From assembly GCF_958298935.1 (NCBI RefSeq), contig NC_084931.1:13543334-13607333 (forward strand): DNA of 64,000 nt, given 5' to 3'. The position numbers and the translations under genes were made by a program. Shown in pieces: positions 22,377 through 33,647 of this stretch. Position 1 is the first letter of the stretch. Each line of letters begins with the position of its first letter. Origin of the DNA: Phragmites australis. Its lineage: Eukaryota; Streptophyta; Magnoliopsida; Poales; Poaceae. The notes below the pieces were generated by a model, which did no database searches, had not been told where the DNA came from, and saw nothing but the letters and a program-made list of their open reading frames with translations.

Positions 22377-25181
22377 TGAAATCTAGAAGTCGCTCGTTTA
22401 AACACTTTCTGAAAATGTGTTGAAAATCAAATAGAAAAGGAATTTCTAATTAGAAAACCCTCTCTCGGGCCGTTTCTTTCTTGCCGGCCCAATTTCTCTC
22501 TCTCTCTCTCTTTTCTCTCCCGTGGGTCACCCCTTCTTCCCACGTCGGCCCAATCCGCCAAGCCGGCCCCTCCCTGTCCCTCTCGCTGTCGTGTGGGCTG
22601 CCAACCAACAGCTCCCCCGCCCAAGCCATCGAGCCGAGCCGTCCCCGCCTCTCTCTGCGCGAGGGCCCTGCCCAAGCCGTCGAGCTAAGCCGCCCGCTTG
22701 CTGCTCACCTTCTTCTTCTTCCGGCCGTTCGGCCCCGACGCCCCAATCCGGCTGGCCGTTTCAAAATCGGCGCATGCCCACGCTTTCACTCACGAATCAA
22801 TGCGCACCTCCATGATCACCTCCTTCCCAATCGGCCACCCTACTGTTTTCCCCCTTGATTGGCCCTCTAAATCGCACAAACCGACGCATTCATTTCTTTG
22901 CATGCCACCGGCTGTTTCCTCTCAAATCCGGCCGCCCCTCTCCCTCTCTTGGGTATATAAGCGTCTCATCACCACCCTTGCAAGGTTCCCCATCTGAAAC
23001 ACCCTTTTCCCCTCTTTCTCACGCACGGATTCGAGCCCAGCGCCGTCGCCACCATTGTTGCCGGTAAGAAGCTCACCACTGCCCAAATTCTCCCTTGCTG
23101 AACCATATTTGACCTCATTCTTCCCTCACACGGTGTCGGAGGACCTCGTGCAACTCACCCGATGCTTCTCGGAGCTCTTTTTCCTGCTGGACGCCATCCC
23201 CAACATTTCTCCGTCTGCCACCATCTTCTTCTTTGTCACTGGCCATTTCCGGAACTCCTCTGCTGTCGCCGAGCCCGCTATGAGATTCCCCGTCCCCTCC
23301 TCTCTCTTTTGCGCTAAGTCCTGTTGAGTTTTGTCGTCGTCGCCTCCCCGTCCCACGCCACTGGTCACTGCCCCCTTTTTAAATCCCACCCGCCCGATCT
23401 TATCCGACGGCTCGGATTAGACCGAGCTTAACCCCCTTGGCTTTGGTGCACCGTGGACCCGTGGACTGGCCATAAGGCCGTGGTCCACGGGGCTCATGGA
23501 TATTTTCCGTGGATTTTCCAATAGTAAAATAATTTAGTAAATGTTTTATGACGTCATAAATAGAATTTTCAGAATAAAAAAAATTCGGGTTTTCTATGAA
23601 AATCAAGTAAAATTTGCCGTTTAGCTCCTGGAACTTCAAAAGCTCAATACTTTTTGCTCGTAGCTCTGATTTGGGCGATTTTTGCGCCCAAATGTTTGTA
23701 GCGATGTAGAATCTTTTTATAGGGGTTTTATCTAGATTTAGTACTGTTTGGTGTACTGTTCTTAGTATTTTCCTTTGTGTGTGCTTTTTTCCAATTTGTC
23801 GATTAGGAGCTAAGCTATTCGGCAATCTCCAAGATCAAGCTTTTGAGGATTTTGAGCAGCACTCCGTTGAAGGCAAGTGTTCTTGAGCATTTTGTCCCTG
23901 TTTTAGGATTTGCCGGTGTAGTTTTTATCCTTCAACATGCATGCTTGTCTAAACATGAAATCTCCTGTTAGGGTTTATTAGTTCTGATTGAATATTCCTT
24001 GTCACCATTGTTTAGCCATGAGATAAAATGGATAGTGTATGCTAGTGCAGTCATGGTTGGAAAAAATGTTAATCTTGACTAATGAATTATGGAACAAGAA
24101 TCGGGAAAGGGTAATTTTGTAGCAACATGGTATAGGGATCCCAATAGAATGTTTGTCGAGGATGGTGCGGGAATGCACGTGTACCGGTAGTGCACAGTTG
24201 GCTGTGGTTGTTCCTGTGTGGGGTCCTAAGGACCGGTTCTTGAACATGTAACCCAGTTAGATTCTCACAACCACGAGACCTAAATGGGTACAGCCTGGCC
24301 AATTAATTAGCCACCCCTCTGGTTTCGTGGGCACCGTTGGATAGTTATGTGGCACAAGAGGGGGCCTCTGCAACGATGGAATCGTCTGTTACCGGTGAAA
24401 CCTCAGTGGGTGCCTGCAGGTTGGTGGGAGCTTTGTAAAGGCCTTGTAGTGATACCCCAACTCCACACCCCGAAAGTGTGAAGCAACACGGGAATCACGA
24501 CTTGTAGGGAAAGCTGTGCAAACTCTGTAGAGTATAAACTGATTGATCAGCTGTGCTCACGGTCAAGAGTGAACTTGGACTTCTTCAGGATTAGTTGGAA
24601 TCAGGGTTTGGTCTAGTTAGTTGGGTAGCCGCCTAATGGAATTACCTGGTGAGTCTTGGTAGTCGGATGAAATCCGTTGAGTCAATCCTTTTGTCATAGT
24701 TGTGTCTTCACTTAGTAAATAGGATGCCTATTGTTGGAATCATAGGTTCAGGTTGCTTAGTGTAGTTAACCTGTGTTTAAACCTTTCCTTGACACAAACC
24801 CCATATCATGTTTCCCTCCACTTGTGGAGTACAATCTTTGTACTCACACTTGTTGTCCCCTCCCTTGCATTCTACCGCTGTTCAGAAGCCGGCAATGAAG
24901 CTGCTACTTTCGATGAGGACGACTTCGACCTGGAGCTGCTTTTCTAGGCTATTGTGCCCCCGGTCGACGCCTGTGGAAGATATAGGTCCCGTTGGCGCTG
25001 AAGACCTCTTTTTAGTTCCGCTGTGTTTTCTTTTAGACCCTCGGGTCCTTTTGTAATAGTTATTTATCATTGTAATCTTGGCACTGTGATGATACACTGA
25101 TGAAGTAAGCACATCTATGAAACTTGATCCTGGCATAGATGTGTTGTGCCTAGTTTTGTTCTTTTAAAACTGGGTGTTACA
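22377..25181. mobile_element. 2.8-kb LTR-like insertion in Copia B pol, probable solo LTR of a Gypsy element
   Basis: Copia A is continuous across this point, while Copia B is interrupted between CTCACTACA and TTCAACAG. The insert starts TGAAATCTAG and ends ACTGGGTGTTACA, so it has TG...CA borders. Read in reverse it opens TGTAACACCCAG, a common LTR start in grasses. It has no recognisable coding region. Inside are a GC-rich first third with TATATAAG at 22954-22961, then C/T-rich sequence and a longer AT-richer part. Length fits a large Gypsy LTR of Del/Tekay type, but that lineage is a guess. No clean target duplication was found: TACA occurs at both edges. Confidence 0.6.
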
Positions 25182-25930
25182 TTCAACAGATACATCCCCC
25201 TCAATAGATGATCGGCGACCTTAGTGAGAGGGTAACAAGATCCAAATCTGCTCATCATGCTCATTTTACTGATTCTAGATCCATTGCTTTTTTTAGCCCC
25301 ATCATATTGGACACGCTCCTTCTAATTCAATTTGGGTCAATACCATGCATGAAGAACTAGAAAACTTTGAGAGAAAACAAGTTTGCGTCCTTGTAGAGCC
25401 ATCCCCAAATGTTCAGACCATAGGCATCAAATGGGTTTTCAAAAACAAACAGGGGGAGAATAGGTGTGTAGTGAGAAACAAGGCTAGACTTGTGGCTCAA
25501 GGTTTCACCTAAATTGAAGGGATAGACTTTGGAGAGACTTTGCACCACAAATTGGTGTCTCTAGGAGCAAGCATCTGGTTTTGAGCACCCCAAATACCCA
25601 CATAGAGTATACAAGATTCAGAAAGCTTTTTATGGACTTAAGCAGGCACTTAGGGCTTGGTATTATAGGCTTAAGTGTTGCTTGCTAGAGTATGGGTATG
25701 TGATGGGGTCGGTGGATAAAATTTTGTTTACCTTTATGCATATCAATGATTTCCTACTTGTTTAGATATACGTGGATGATATCATGTTTTTGGCTCTTCT
25801 GATACATTTGTGGCCAAGTTTACAGATACTATGAGCAGGGAATTTGAAAAGTCGATTATGGGTGAGCTCAATTTCTTTTTTGGGCTACAGATCAAGTAAT
25901 ACAAGCAAGGTACATTCGTCCACCAGATGA
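25182..25930 (+). pseudogene. pol: Copia B reverse transcriptase, internally deleted
   Basis: The start (GDLSERVTRS) matches Copia A. WVFKNKQGENRCVVRNKAR, VAQGFT and GIDFGET are recognisable at about 25430-25540. From LHH to PG-like sequence about 150 bp are missing compared with Copia A, including [10 protein letters not shown] with the first catalytic Asp. The text resumes at [20 protein letters not shown]. The YVDDI box is present at about 25770, followed by a frameshift. Confidence 0.8.
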
Positions 25931-26691
25931 AGTACACCAAGTATTTGCTAAAGAAGTTCAACATGAGCGATGCAAAGCCCCTAGCAACACTGATGGCTAT
26001 CTCGACCGTGCTTGATCCAGATGAAGATGGCAAGGAGGCAGACCAGTGGGACTATAGGAGCATGATTGGCTCCCTCCTGTACCTGACGGTGACAAGGCCC
26101 GACATCCACTTCGCTGCCTGCTTGTGTGCTCGCTTCCAAGCTTCACAAAGGACGTCTCATCGCCAAGCGGTGAAGCGCATACTCAGGTACCTCAAGCACA
26201 CCCTTGAGTATGGTTTTTGGTTTTCTGCATCTTCTTCTCTCTCTCTTCGTGGTTTTTCAGATACAGATTTTGCTAGTTGTATAATTGACAAGAAGAGTAC
26301 CTCCGGTACCTGTCATTTCTTGGGTACTTCTCTTGTGTGTTGGTTTTCTCACAAATAGTCTAGTGTTGCACAGTCAACTGCTGAAGCTAAATATGCTGCT
26401 ACCGTTAGCTATTATTCTTAAATTTTATGGATAATTGCTACTTTGAGGGATTTTACGCTAGACTTCAAGAATTTGTCACTTTTGTGTGATAACACCAGTG
26501 CCATCAACTTAGCCAATAATCCAGTCTAACACTCCAAAACCAAACATATAAATGTGAGATTCCACTTCTTGCGAGACGAAAATGAGAAGACAGATATTGA
26601 TTTGAGAAACATAGATACCCAACACTAGCTTACTGACATCTTTACCAAGCCTCTTGAGCTTGGTGTGTGCCATCCTTATGGCATTGTGTGA
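25927..26691 (+). pseudogene. pol: Copia B RNase H
   Basis: DYRSMIGSLLYLTVTRPDIH is followed by GFSDTDFASCIIDKKSTSG, STAEAKYAAT (catalytic Glu changed to Lys), CDNTSAINLANN and HINVRFHFLRDENEK, then DIFTKPLELG and CHPYGIV with TGA at 26689-26691. The RNase H Glu change and stops at 26356-26358 and 26419 indicate inactivity. About 15 codons before the end are missing compared with Copia A. Confidence 0.8.
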
Positions 26692-28077
26692 GGGAAAGTT
26701 CCAGCTGTACATACTCTATCTTACTTTTATTGCATTTGCATTGCATCTTATCTTGTAAGATAATCATAGTAGTTGAACTTTGACTTGTATGTCTTTAATA
26801 TGTCTTTAATATTTTCAGTTGCTAGACTTGAATTTGGACTAAGTTGAGTAGTTGTACAGAGTAATCCTTTAAACTTAGGCTCCTCTTGATTCTTTGACAT
26901 GAATCATTACAAGCAAGCTAGCTTTCCTAAAGATGAAACTTGGCAATTTTATGAATCATGTAGACTGTGAAATGCTATATTCTTGCTCACCATGTCCGTA
27001 ATTGCTTTGGCTTAGTCAATGCTTGTGTTAAGACTAGACTAATGAATATCTTACTCTAGGCTTTTTGGTTCAAGATAATGGATTGGGGAACATTGCACTA
27101 TATTTTCTATCTTTATTAAATGTTTAGCTCATGATAGAACCTTGGGGGAACATGTGTTCCTTGTGTTGTAAAGACACTACTTAACTTGATCTAAGTGAAA
27201 ACTTGATAACTTGTGCAATTTGAATACTTTTGAGCAATCAAGTTTCTTGTGCTAAAATATGATCTAATACGATGGTCTTGATGCTTCATGTGGTTTGCTA
27301 AAGAAGCAAGCCCATGGTTGCTAAAGTCAACTTGAGGATAACATGAATCACAAAGAAATGTGTCAAAATAATCACCTTTGTTTTAACCACTTGATCTAAC
27401 TAAGTTTTGGTTTCATATGTGAGTGTTTGCAAAGCCTACTGTCGTGAATACTTGCTTTCCTAGTTTGAGATTGAAGTTCGCTAGTTCTTAATGCTTGTAT
27501 TGCCTCAGCATGGGTGGATGCTTATGTGGTGGTCACTTTTAACATGATTCGGCTACTTGAACTTAAATATGCCAACAATTCTTCAGGATTAGCTTGTAAA
27601 ACTTCGTGCTTTTATGTCATTGCCTCTTTTTAAGCCTTTATGTGATTGTGAGCTCCACACTCTACACTCCATAGCCTTTTGATATTTTCTAGCTTGTGCA
27701 AATGCTTTGTGGTATACTTATGGAAGCTCATTAGGTTTATATATTCATGCATTTTATGGTGTTTTGTCCTTGATGTTTGCATTGCCAAAGGGGGAGAAAA
27801 TATGCACTAAGCCACAAAGAAGATTCTTGCATGATGAAAGGAGAAAATATGGAAAATGTGCATTCATCAAAAAGGAGAATTTGTGCTTTTATTGGGCTTT
27901 TGAGGTTTTTGGCTTGTCTTTGTCTCTCTTTGGGTTTTTGCATTCCTTCTAATGTCAAGTGATATTTTCTGCTTTCTCATGAGTTTTGGTCATTTGTATG
28001 AAATTCTCTTGTTGGACTTCTTCAAACTAAAATCTTTGTGCTTTAAGGGTTGTCAATGCACTTATCAAGGGATAGAT
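26692..28077 (+). other. Copia B 3' non-coding internal region with polypurine tract
   Basis: About 1.4 kb without a convincing coding frame. It carries GCCAAAGGGGGAGAAAATAT near 27782-27801, a hallmark near the 3' end of SIRE/Maximus-type elements. The stretch CAAGGGATAGAT just before the 3' LTR is the likely polypurine tract. No env-like protein is seen. Confidence 0.65.
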
Positions 28078-30018
28078 TGAGAAACCAAGTTGAATTGTGC
28101 CTTGGTTTATACGTGATCAGTGATTGACAAGGTTGTGGATTTAGTTTGATGATTGTTGAATTGCATAAGCATGTATATGTACAGAAATTATGATCATGAC
28201 TAACCAAAGTTACAAAAGAAATGGAGTTGGTGTTTTTATTTCTGAGTCTAGGAAAATTGTACAAGTTGGATGACCCAGGGCTGGAAATTTTATACACGTC
28301 AGATGATCCAACGCCTGGGAAGACTACACGCGGGAGCATTTTAACTCAAAAGAAAAAGTCAAATTACACGCAGGATAGTCCGGTGATGGGCATGGTGAAC
28401 ACCGGAGCATTTCTTGCAGAGAGGTTGCAAATCAGCTCTGGTGGACTTACATGCGCCGGATGGTCCAACGATGGAAGATGTGAACACCAGAGAATACACA
28501 AGACCATTTGTTGTAGAGAGATTACAAAATGGTTGTCTGGTGGTGATGAACTCGCCGGATGGTCCGGTGATGAGAAATTGTGTTTGCCAGACTATTTCTT
28601 GTAGAGAGGATTCCAAACGGCAGGTCTGGGGAGTTGAACTTGCCAGATGGTTCGGCGCTCAGGAGGTGTGGACGTCGGATCATCCAGCATTCTCGATTTT
28701 TTCTAGGATGTGTCTTAAGTTGAGGATTTCAATTTGGAACTAACTGGAGATAGTTTGAAGATATGTGTTTTCTTGTCTTGTGTTGTGCATGTGATGGATG
28801 CAACTTGACGACTGACTGTGGGATGATCGGGGCCAAGCGGGGTTCTTGGTGTCAGACGATCGAGGAGATGGGTGGAGTCAATGGTGATCCTAGCTATGCA
28901 CATGGAGGTCAAGAAAAGCATGGAAGGAAGGATGAAAACAGTGTGTTGATGAAGTCAAGCGAAGGGGATACCGGTGCAAGTGACAAGGCAGTCTGGAGCG
29001 ATCAAGAGTGGGAGAGACTTGTCAGAGGTCAAGATCGTAAGATGGAATACACGTGTTGACATCAGGATACTTGCTTGGGGTTAGAGCAAGCGATAGTGAA
29101 TCACCCTTTGAGGAGCATGCAAGGTGGTTTCACGGTTTGGCCTCAAAACCATAGAAGGTTGGAGGACACATGGCATCATTACGAATCTTGCATCGAGGTG
29201 AAGCTAAGTTGTGAAGGCACCATGTTCGTCTGATTTATGGAGCGAAAAATGAACCAAAATTCCCTAGTGGTAGGTAGGAGGCCATTGGAAGAGAGGGGTA
29301 TTTTGGGAACAAGGAAGCTTAAGTGTTAAGCTACCTCCCTACGTGCCTATAAATAGAGGGGAAGAGCTTTGTGGGAGGTTTGAGGCAGCCATTTGAGCCT
29401 TGAGAGATAGGTTTAAGAGGACATGAAAGGAGAGCTTAGCCTTTGTAATATTGAGAGATTTTTGTGAGAAAAACGTCTTGTAATCTGCTAAAAAGAGGGT
29501 TGTCACCCACAAGAAATGAAGAGATTGTTCCTTTCGATGCTAGTGTTCATCTCCTTCTAGTCTCTTTCTGTTGGCTCCCTTGCCTTGTTGCGAGTTTTTC
29601 TCTTTTTGGTTGTGTTTTTGTTTCGGTTGTTGAGCTGAAATTTTTCCACCTTAGGAAGTTGTTCTTGTTGTTGCTAGAGGCATAAATACACATATATGTA
29701 TACAATCGGGTCTTGAATTCCTTTGCCTCTAGATCATCAACATGGAGAATCTCTTCTATGGTGATCATATACAAGTTGCAATCTTCTATGGTGATGATTA
29801 GTGGATTAAGTTTCATTGGAGCCTAGCGTTCATATACAACCATGAGAGCTATGATTTCCCTTGTGTTCTTGATTGCAACTTGTTTCTTTCTAGATTTTTT
29901 CTTCCGCTTGAGTTTTTGAGGTGCGTTGGGTGGAACGAAGGAGAAGGTCATCTGATTTGAAAGAATTTGGTAAGGCGCCTATTCACTCCCCCTCTAGTCT
30001 TGTGTTCTTGGTCCTACA
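28078..30018 (+). repeat. Copia B 3' LTR
   Basis: It begins TGAGAAACCAAGTTG and ends TTGGTCCTACA. It carries TATAAATA at 29348-29355. It lacks the MITE present in the 5' LTR and shows the uninterrupted sequence at the Copia A insertion point, so it serves as the reference for both insertions. Length is 1941 bp. Confidence 0.9.
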
Positions 30019-30023
30019 AACAA
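30019..30023. repeat. Target site duplication of Copia B, right copy
   Basis: AACAA, differing by one base from ATCAA at 7355-7359. Confidence 0.65.
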
Positions 30024-30367
30024 TTATTGTGCACCTTTTTACTTCTGACGCCTGTCATCTCAGTTTCCACGCATGTCTTTTCATGTTACCAGAATTGATT
30101 GTGTGCGGTAGTGGTGAAAACTCCACCTGGACATAGGGTGCATTGAATGAAGATTCCCTTACCGTGGAAGGATAGAAAAAGGGAATAATGAACTATGGCA
30201 CTGTTTGGCAGTATTCTCTAAGTGACTACTCTGTTACTCCCTCAGACTTACTAGTTGATTTTTTTTCTCAACTAAGGCGTGTTTGTTGAGAAGACTTTCC
30301 TCGACTAACATGATGAGACTTACCCACTATATTCCGGTCACCCTACTCTTAGAGTTTGAAGGATAGC
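30024..30367. other. Unassigned flank between Copia B and a degenerate LTR
   Basis: I see no gene or element ends. This sequence was joined to 7359 before Copia B inserted, so it probably belongs to the same old element as 6121-7354. Confidence 0.4.
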
Positions 30368-30890
30368 TGCTGGGGATCAAATAGTTAATAAAATACATGT
30401 ACTACCTAATATAATGGTAGGATCTAAGAATGGAAAACCCATTAAATCGTGGATTATCCATCCATGCGGCATATCTATAATTGCTATGACAGAAAACAAG
30501 CCAGAAATCTATTTCTAGGAATCTATCGTGTACTACAAGGAAAATATCTTCTAAATATTTGGAAGGCAAGTCTTCAGGTGAGGTCAAACTACCCTTGTCA
30601 GGACTATATAAGGAGAGACAAGTAGCATGTTTAAGGGACCCTAATTCTTTGGCACAAGACACAAACTATGAGAGCCTGACAATGCAACCCTACATAAGAT
30701 CCAACACACAGAAGAATGCGATGAGTTGCCAAGGAATATATCTAGACATATCCCATTGTACTATGTGATTCCTCAGATAATATAGAGTGAAAGCAACAAT
30801 AGAACGTAGGGCTATTACCCTAAGGGAAGCCTGTACTTGTCTAAACCTCGTGTTCATCAATCTCTCTACAATCGAGTAGGTGGAAGCCCT
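30368..30890 (+). repeat. Degenerate Gypsy (Tat-type) LTR
   Basis: It starts TGCTGGGGATCAAATAG, a typical grass Gypsy LTR opening. It has ACTATATAAGGAGAGAC (TATA region) at about 30600-30618. Downstream is AACGTAGGGCTATTACCC followed by CTTGTCTAAACCTCGTGTTC (30804-30856), the R/U5 signature shared with the Gypsy 1 LTR (GTAGGGTATTACGCCC and CCTGTCTAAATTC at 35140-35182). The 3' border and a target duplication were not found. It may be the 3' LTR of the old element that carried the Transposase_28-like gene at 4.3-6.1 kb. Confidence 0.55.
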
Positions 30891-31529
30891 GGTATTCCCA
30901 GTTTATATTAGCTTATACCAATTTAACAACCTTCAACAAGTTCTATGTAGGATTTTTTTGATACACCAAGTTGCTAGATTTAAAATCTATATAGCTAGCC
31001 ATAATAATTTAATAGTTAATTATTTTCCTTGAAAGTTAAAAGTACTTAGTTCATGAATTGTCTTGTAAAGTATAGTATAAGTTTGTAAGTTATATGGTAA
31101 TATGAATTGTTTGTAAATAATTCAACAATTTTATTAATTGTGATGTTATTATATTGTTGAAATCTTGATGATTAAGAATATTTAGTACCGATGATGACAC
31201 ACGATACAAACAATAAATAAATACAACAAACATGCATGTCAATTGTATCTTTTCACCTAGAGTACTTTGAGATTATTGTTTAGAGATTTCCTAATCTTTA
31301 TGTAAGGTTTAACAATTAAATTGACATATAATAATCCAATGTCTAGAAGCAAGGGAAAGTATGATTCCTCATACGGATTAGATTCAGCTAATAAGAATGA
31401 AGGTTCAAATGCATCAGTACTAAATATATGAGTGCATACTATGCACATCTACATGTATGATCTGATCATTAAGATGGATCTCACCATACAACCCTATACC
31501 ACCTCAACTCTTGCCATAATAATAAAGGG
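30891..31529. other. AT-rich stretch without recognised features
   Basis: AT-rich sequence with short runs and no coding frame, LTR border or inverted repeat that I could recognise. Confidence 0.4.
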
Positions 31530-31534
31530 GAAAG

Positions 31535-32465
31535 TGTTGGAGCAAGAGTTCATCTTGCCCTAGCAAGTACAGCGAGAGTTTCTTCTAAGGAGGAGACTCA
31601 AGCTTGGAGACGAAATTTAAGAGGAAGGAACACCACGAATGTATTAATGGTAGAAAAAATAGATCGCTCTGGGAGTGTCACAACATGACTCGGTGTATTT
31701 TCACCTCTGTGTCTTTTTCGCTGTCATGCCCATCTCCTCTGCCCAGATGACAATGGCTCCCTATTTATAGGGCTGTGCGTAGCTTGGCGTACAAGTTATC
31801 ATAATGTACAAATATCTGGGATCTGACCGATTTACTGGGCCTTATCCCGGATAGCTACTTTCTACCCTATCTGGGAGATGAGCATCCACCGTGGTAACTA
31901 TCATGGTGCCTGCCCCCTGGAGTGTGGCGAGCCGGTCACCAATTGCGACCCGGCGCCACACTGTCAGGGGTGTTAGGATAGCCTCCATTACTCCGGGGTA
32001 TCAGAGCGGCCCCATCAGCCTAGGCTTTTAATGCCGATCACTTCCTTACAGGCAAAGCACAACTGGTACTCCCCTTCCAGTAGATCTTTCCTAAGGCCTG
32101 CTGACTCACCTTGTAGCCTTCGGAAAGGCGACCTGAGCAGCCAGAGATGGGGGCCTTAGGAGGCATGGAACCAGGAGGTGAAAGCTTCAGGAAGCATGAC
32201 TCCGAAAGGCCGGGGCTTCAGAAGGCTGAAGCTTCGGGGGACTGAGGCTTCGGGAGGTCAGGTTTTGGGGAGGCTGAGCCTTTGGGAGGCTGAGCTAGTT
32301 AAGCCAAGGGAAGGCTTCCCAGGTATGAACAGGTACCATGTAGGGATCTAATCACTTCGGAGGCCGAGCCTTTAACTGAGGCACCGGAGATCAAGGCTCC
32401 GAAGGGACCTGGATGGTAATCTTCAACCATTATCCTCAGGTTGATTCCCCTCCCCCCCACCAATA
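31535..32465 (-). mobile_element. Solo Gypsy LTR with target duplication GAAAG
   Basis: On the minus strand the LTR starts TATTGGTGGGGGGGAGGGG (TG decayed to TA) and ends CTCTTGCTCCAACA, giving TGTTGG...CCAACA-type ends. It is flanked by GAAAG at 31530-31534 and 32466-32470, a perfect 5-bp duplication. A TATA box CCCTATAAATAGGG lies on the minus strand at about 31771-31784. The U3 part has a degenerate tandem array. No internal retrotransposon sequence adjoins it, so it is a solo LTR produced by LTR-LTR recombination. Confidence 0.82.
32120..32400 (-). repeat. Degenerate minisatellite in the U3 of the solo LTR
   Basis: Repeated versions of GGCTTCGGGAGGCTGAG are scattered in tandem: GGCTGAAGCTTCGGGGGACTG, AGGCTTCGGGAGGTCAGG, GGGGAGGCTGAGCC, GGGAGGCTGAGC and CTTCGGAGGCCGAGCC. 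Repeat arrays in U3 are frequent in Gypsy LTRs and may hold regulatory sites; no function can be read from the sequence. Confidence 0.7.
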
Positions 32466-32638
32466 GAAAGTAATACACAACTTAATATGTGTTCATGTAG
32501 ATCTAGACACAACACTCAACTAGGGACATTGACAAACAAATAGAAACATATTAGACCCATCCAAATCGTATTCAGCTTAATCGACAATGTTGGCTGTATA
32601 TAAAGATAAGAGCTAGCACAAACCCGTCATTTGACACG

Positions 32639-32897
32639 CACTACGTAAGAAACCACAATTAGAGACACTGCATTAGTGCACAATTAGTGATGGTTCAAGT
32701 GACAACACATCATTAATGTATGGCATGAGGTAGGCCCAGCCAAGACCCATCACTAATGAGGAGTCATTAGTGACGGCGAGGGAACGACCTATCACTAATA
32801 TAGTAATAACAGGTCACCTCAAAGCCCATCACTAATGATAGAGTCATTAGTGACACGTAAAGAGGGCACATGTCACTTACTGTAGCCTCAGGTGGTT
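32639..32897 (+). mobile_element. CACTA 5' terminus and subterminal repeats (element X)
   Basis: CACTACGTAAGAAACC at 32639 matches the CACTA terminal inverted repeat start (CACTACAAGAAA type). Behind it are alternating copies of ATCACTAATGA and TCATTAGTGAC (32748-32756, 32764-32774, 32828-32838, 32844-32854), the subterminal repeats that bind the transposase in CACTA elements. It is cut after 259 bp by a second CACTA start at 32898, so it is either truncated or the host of that element. Confidence 0.65.
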
Positions 32898-33438
32898 CAC
32901 TACTAGGGCCATTCATTACGACGGGTCGTGATGATACCCGTCACTAATGTCTCACTCATTAGTGACAGGAGTCCTTATCAGCTGTCACTAATGAGTGATG
33001 TTTTCTGTTACTTTCTGCGCCGAGCAGTTTGACTAGAAAGTGTCTGTCCACCGGCTGCTTGGCATAGGGGTGATTTATTTTAGCGATTCTGTTGAGGACC
33101 AACCAAATCTTGGTGATTTGAAGTTGGTATTGTCCCTTGGCCTTTGAAGGTTTTCCTCCTCCCTTGTCCCTCTTGGCCTTTGAAGGTTTGCATCCCCCTT
33201 TTCCTCCTCATATTGCTCCTATTTGCTAGATTCTAGGGTTTGAGTTGGAGTCCATAATTTCTCCTTTTCTCAAATCTTGATATCTATATGGCACAATTAT
33301 TTAATTACATTCCTAAAAGTGAATTTAGTTTGTGTAATCTACATCTCTTGTCCGGGAGTGTTTGATTATAAATATGACTTGGCAACTCGTCATATTTATA
33401 AAAAGATGCTCCCAAATTGTCCATGAACTTTGGATAGT

Positions 33439-33647
33439 TCGAGGATATATGGCCTGCATTGTAGGTTTATGTGCTCATGTATGGTTCTAGAGAGAATTTC
33501 GGTTGTATCTCCTTGTTGTTCTCCAGATACACACCCTCTTCGCTCGTTGTCAAGGCGTGTATTTGGAGAACAGTGGGGAGATGCTGCCAAAAAAATTTTT
33601 AGAACCGTACAAGAGCATAAAAACCTACTTGGGCCACATATTCTCGA
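33439..33647 (+). repeat. Long imperfect inverted repeat in the CACTA 5' region
   Basis: The left arm (33439-33537) and right arm (about 33553-33647) are imperfect reverse complements with a loop near 33540-33552. Paired pieces include TCGAGGATATATGGCC with GGGCCACATATTCTCGA, TGTAGGTTTATGTGCTC with GAGCATAAAAACCTAC, GTATGGTTCTA with TAGAACCGTAC, and TTCTCCAGATACACACC with GGCGTGTATTTGGAGAA. The transcript would fold into a hairpin of about 95 bp stem. Confidence 0.8.

Larger units (their letters stand above)
7360..30018 (+). mobile_element. Copia B: SIRE/Maximus-type LTR retrotransposon with nested insertions
   Basis: A full-length but dead Copia element on the plus strand. Its 5' LTR is 7360-9335 plus 18181-18323, its internal region runs 18324-28077, and its 3' LTR is 28078-30018. 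The 5' LTR is split by Copia A and also carries a MITE. The pol gene is split by a 2.8-kb LTR-like insertion. Gag has two zinc knuckles and a coiled coil, and a CCAAAGGGGGAGAAAATATG motif sits in the 3' non-coding region near 27784, both typical of the SIRE/Maximus (Opie/Ji-like) lineage of grasses. The first base pair of the 5' LTR has decayed from TG to TA. Removing nested pieces leaves an element of about 11 kb. Confidence 0.85.

Noticed and set aside
27707..27962. Overlapping short frames on both strands in the Copia B 3' region
   Set aside because: They overlap a known non-coding landmark (GGGGGAGAAAATATG) and match no domain, and all are short.
32471..32638. Possible host gene promoter (TATATAAAG near 32598)
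   Set aside because: A single TATA-like match in AT-rich sequence with no downstream coding frame.
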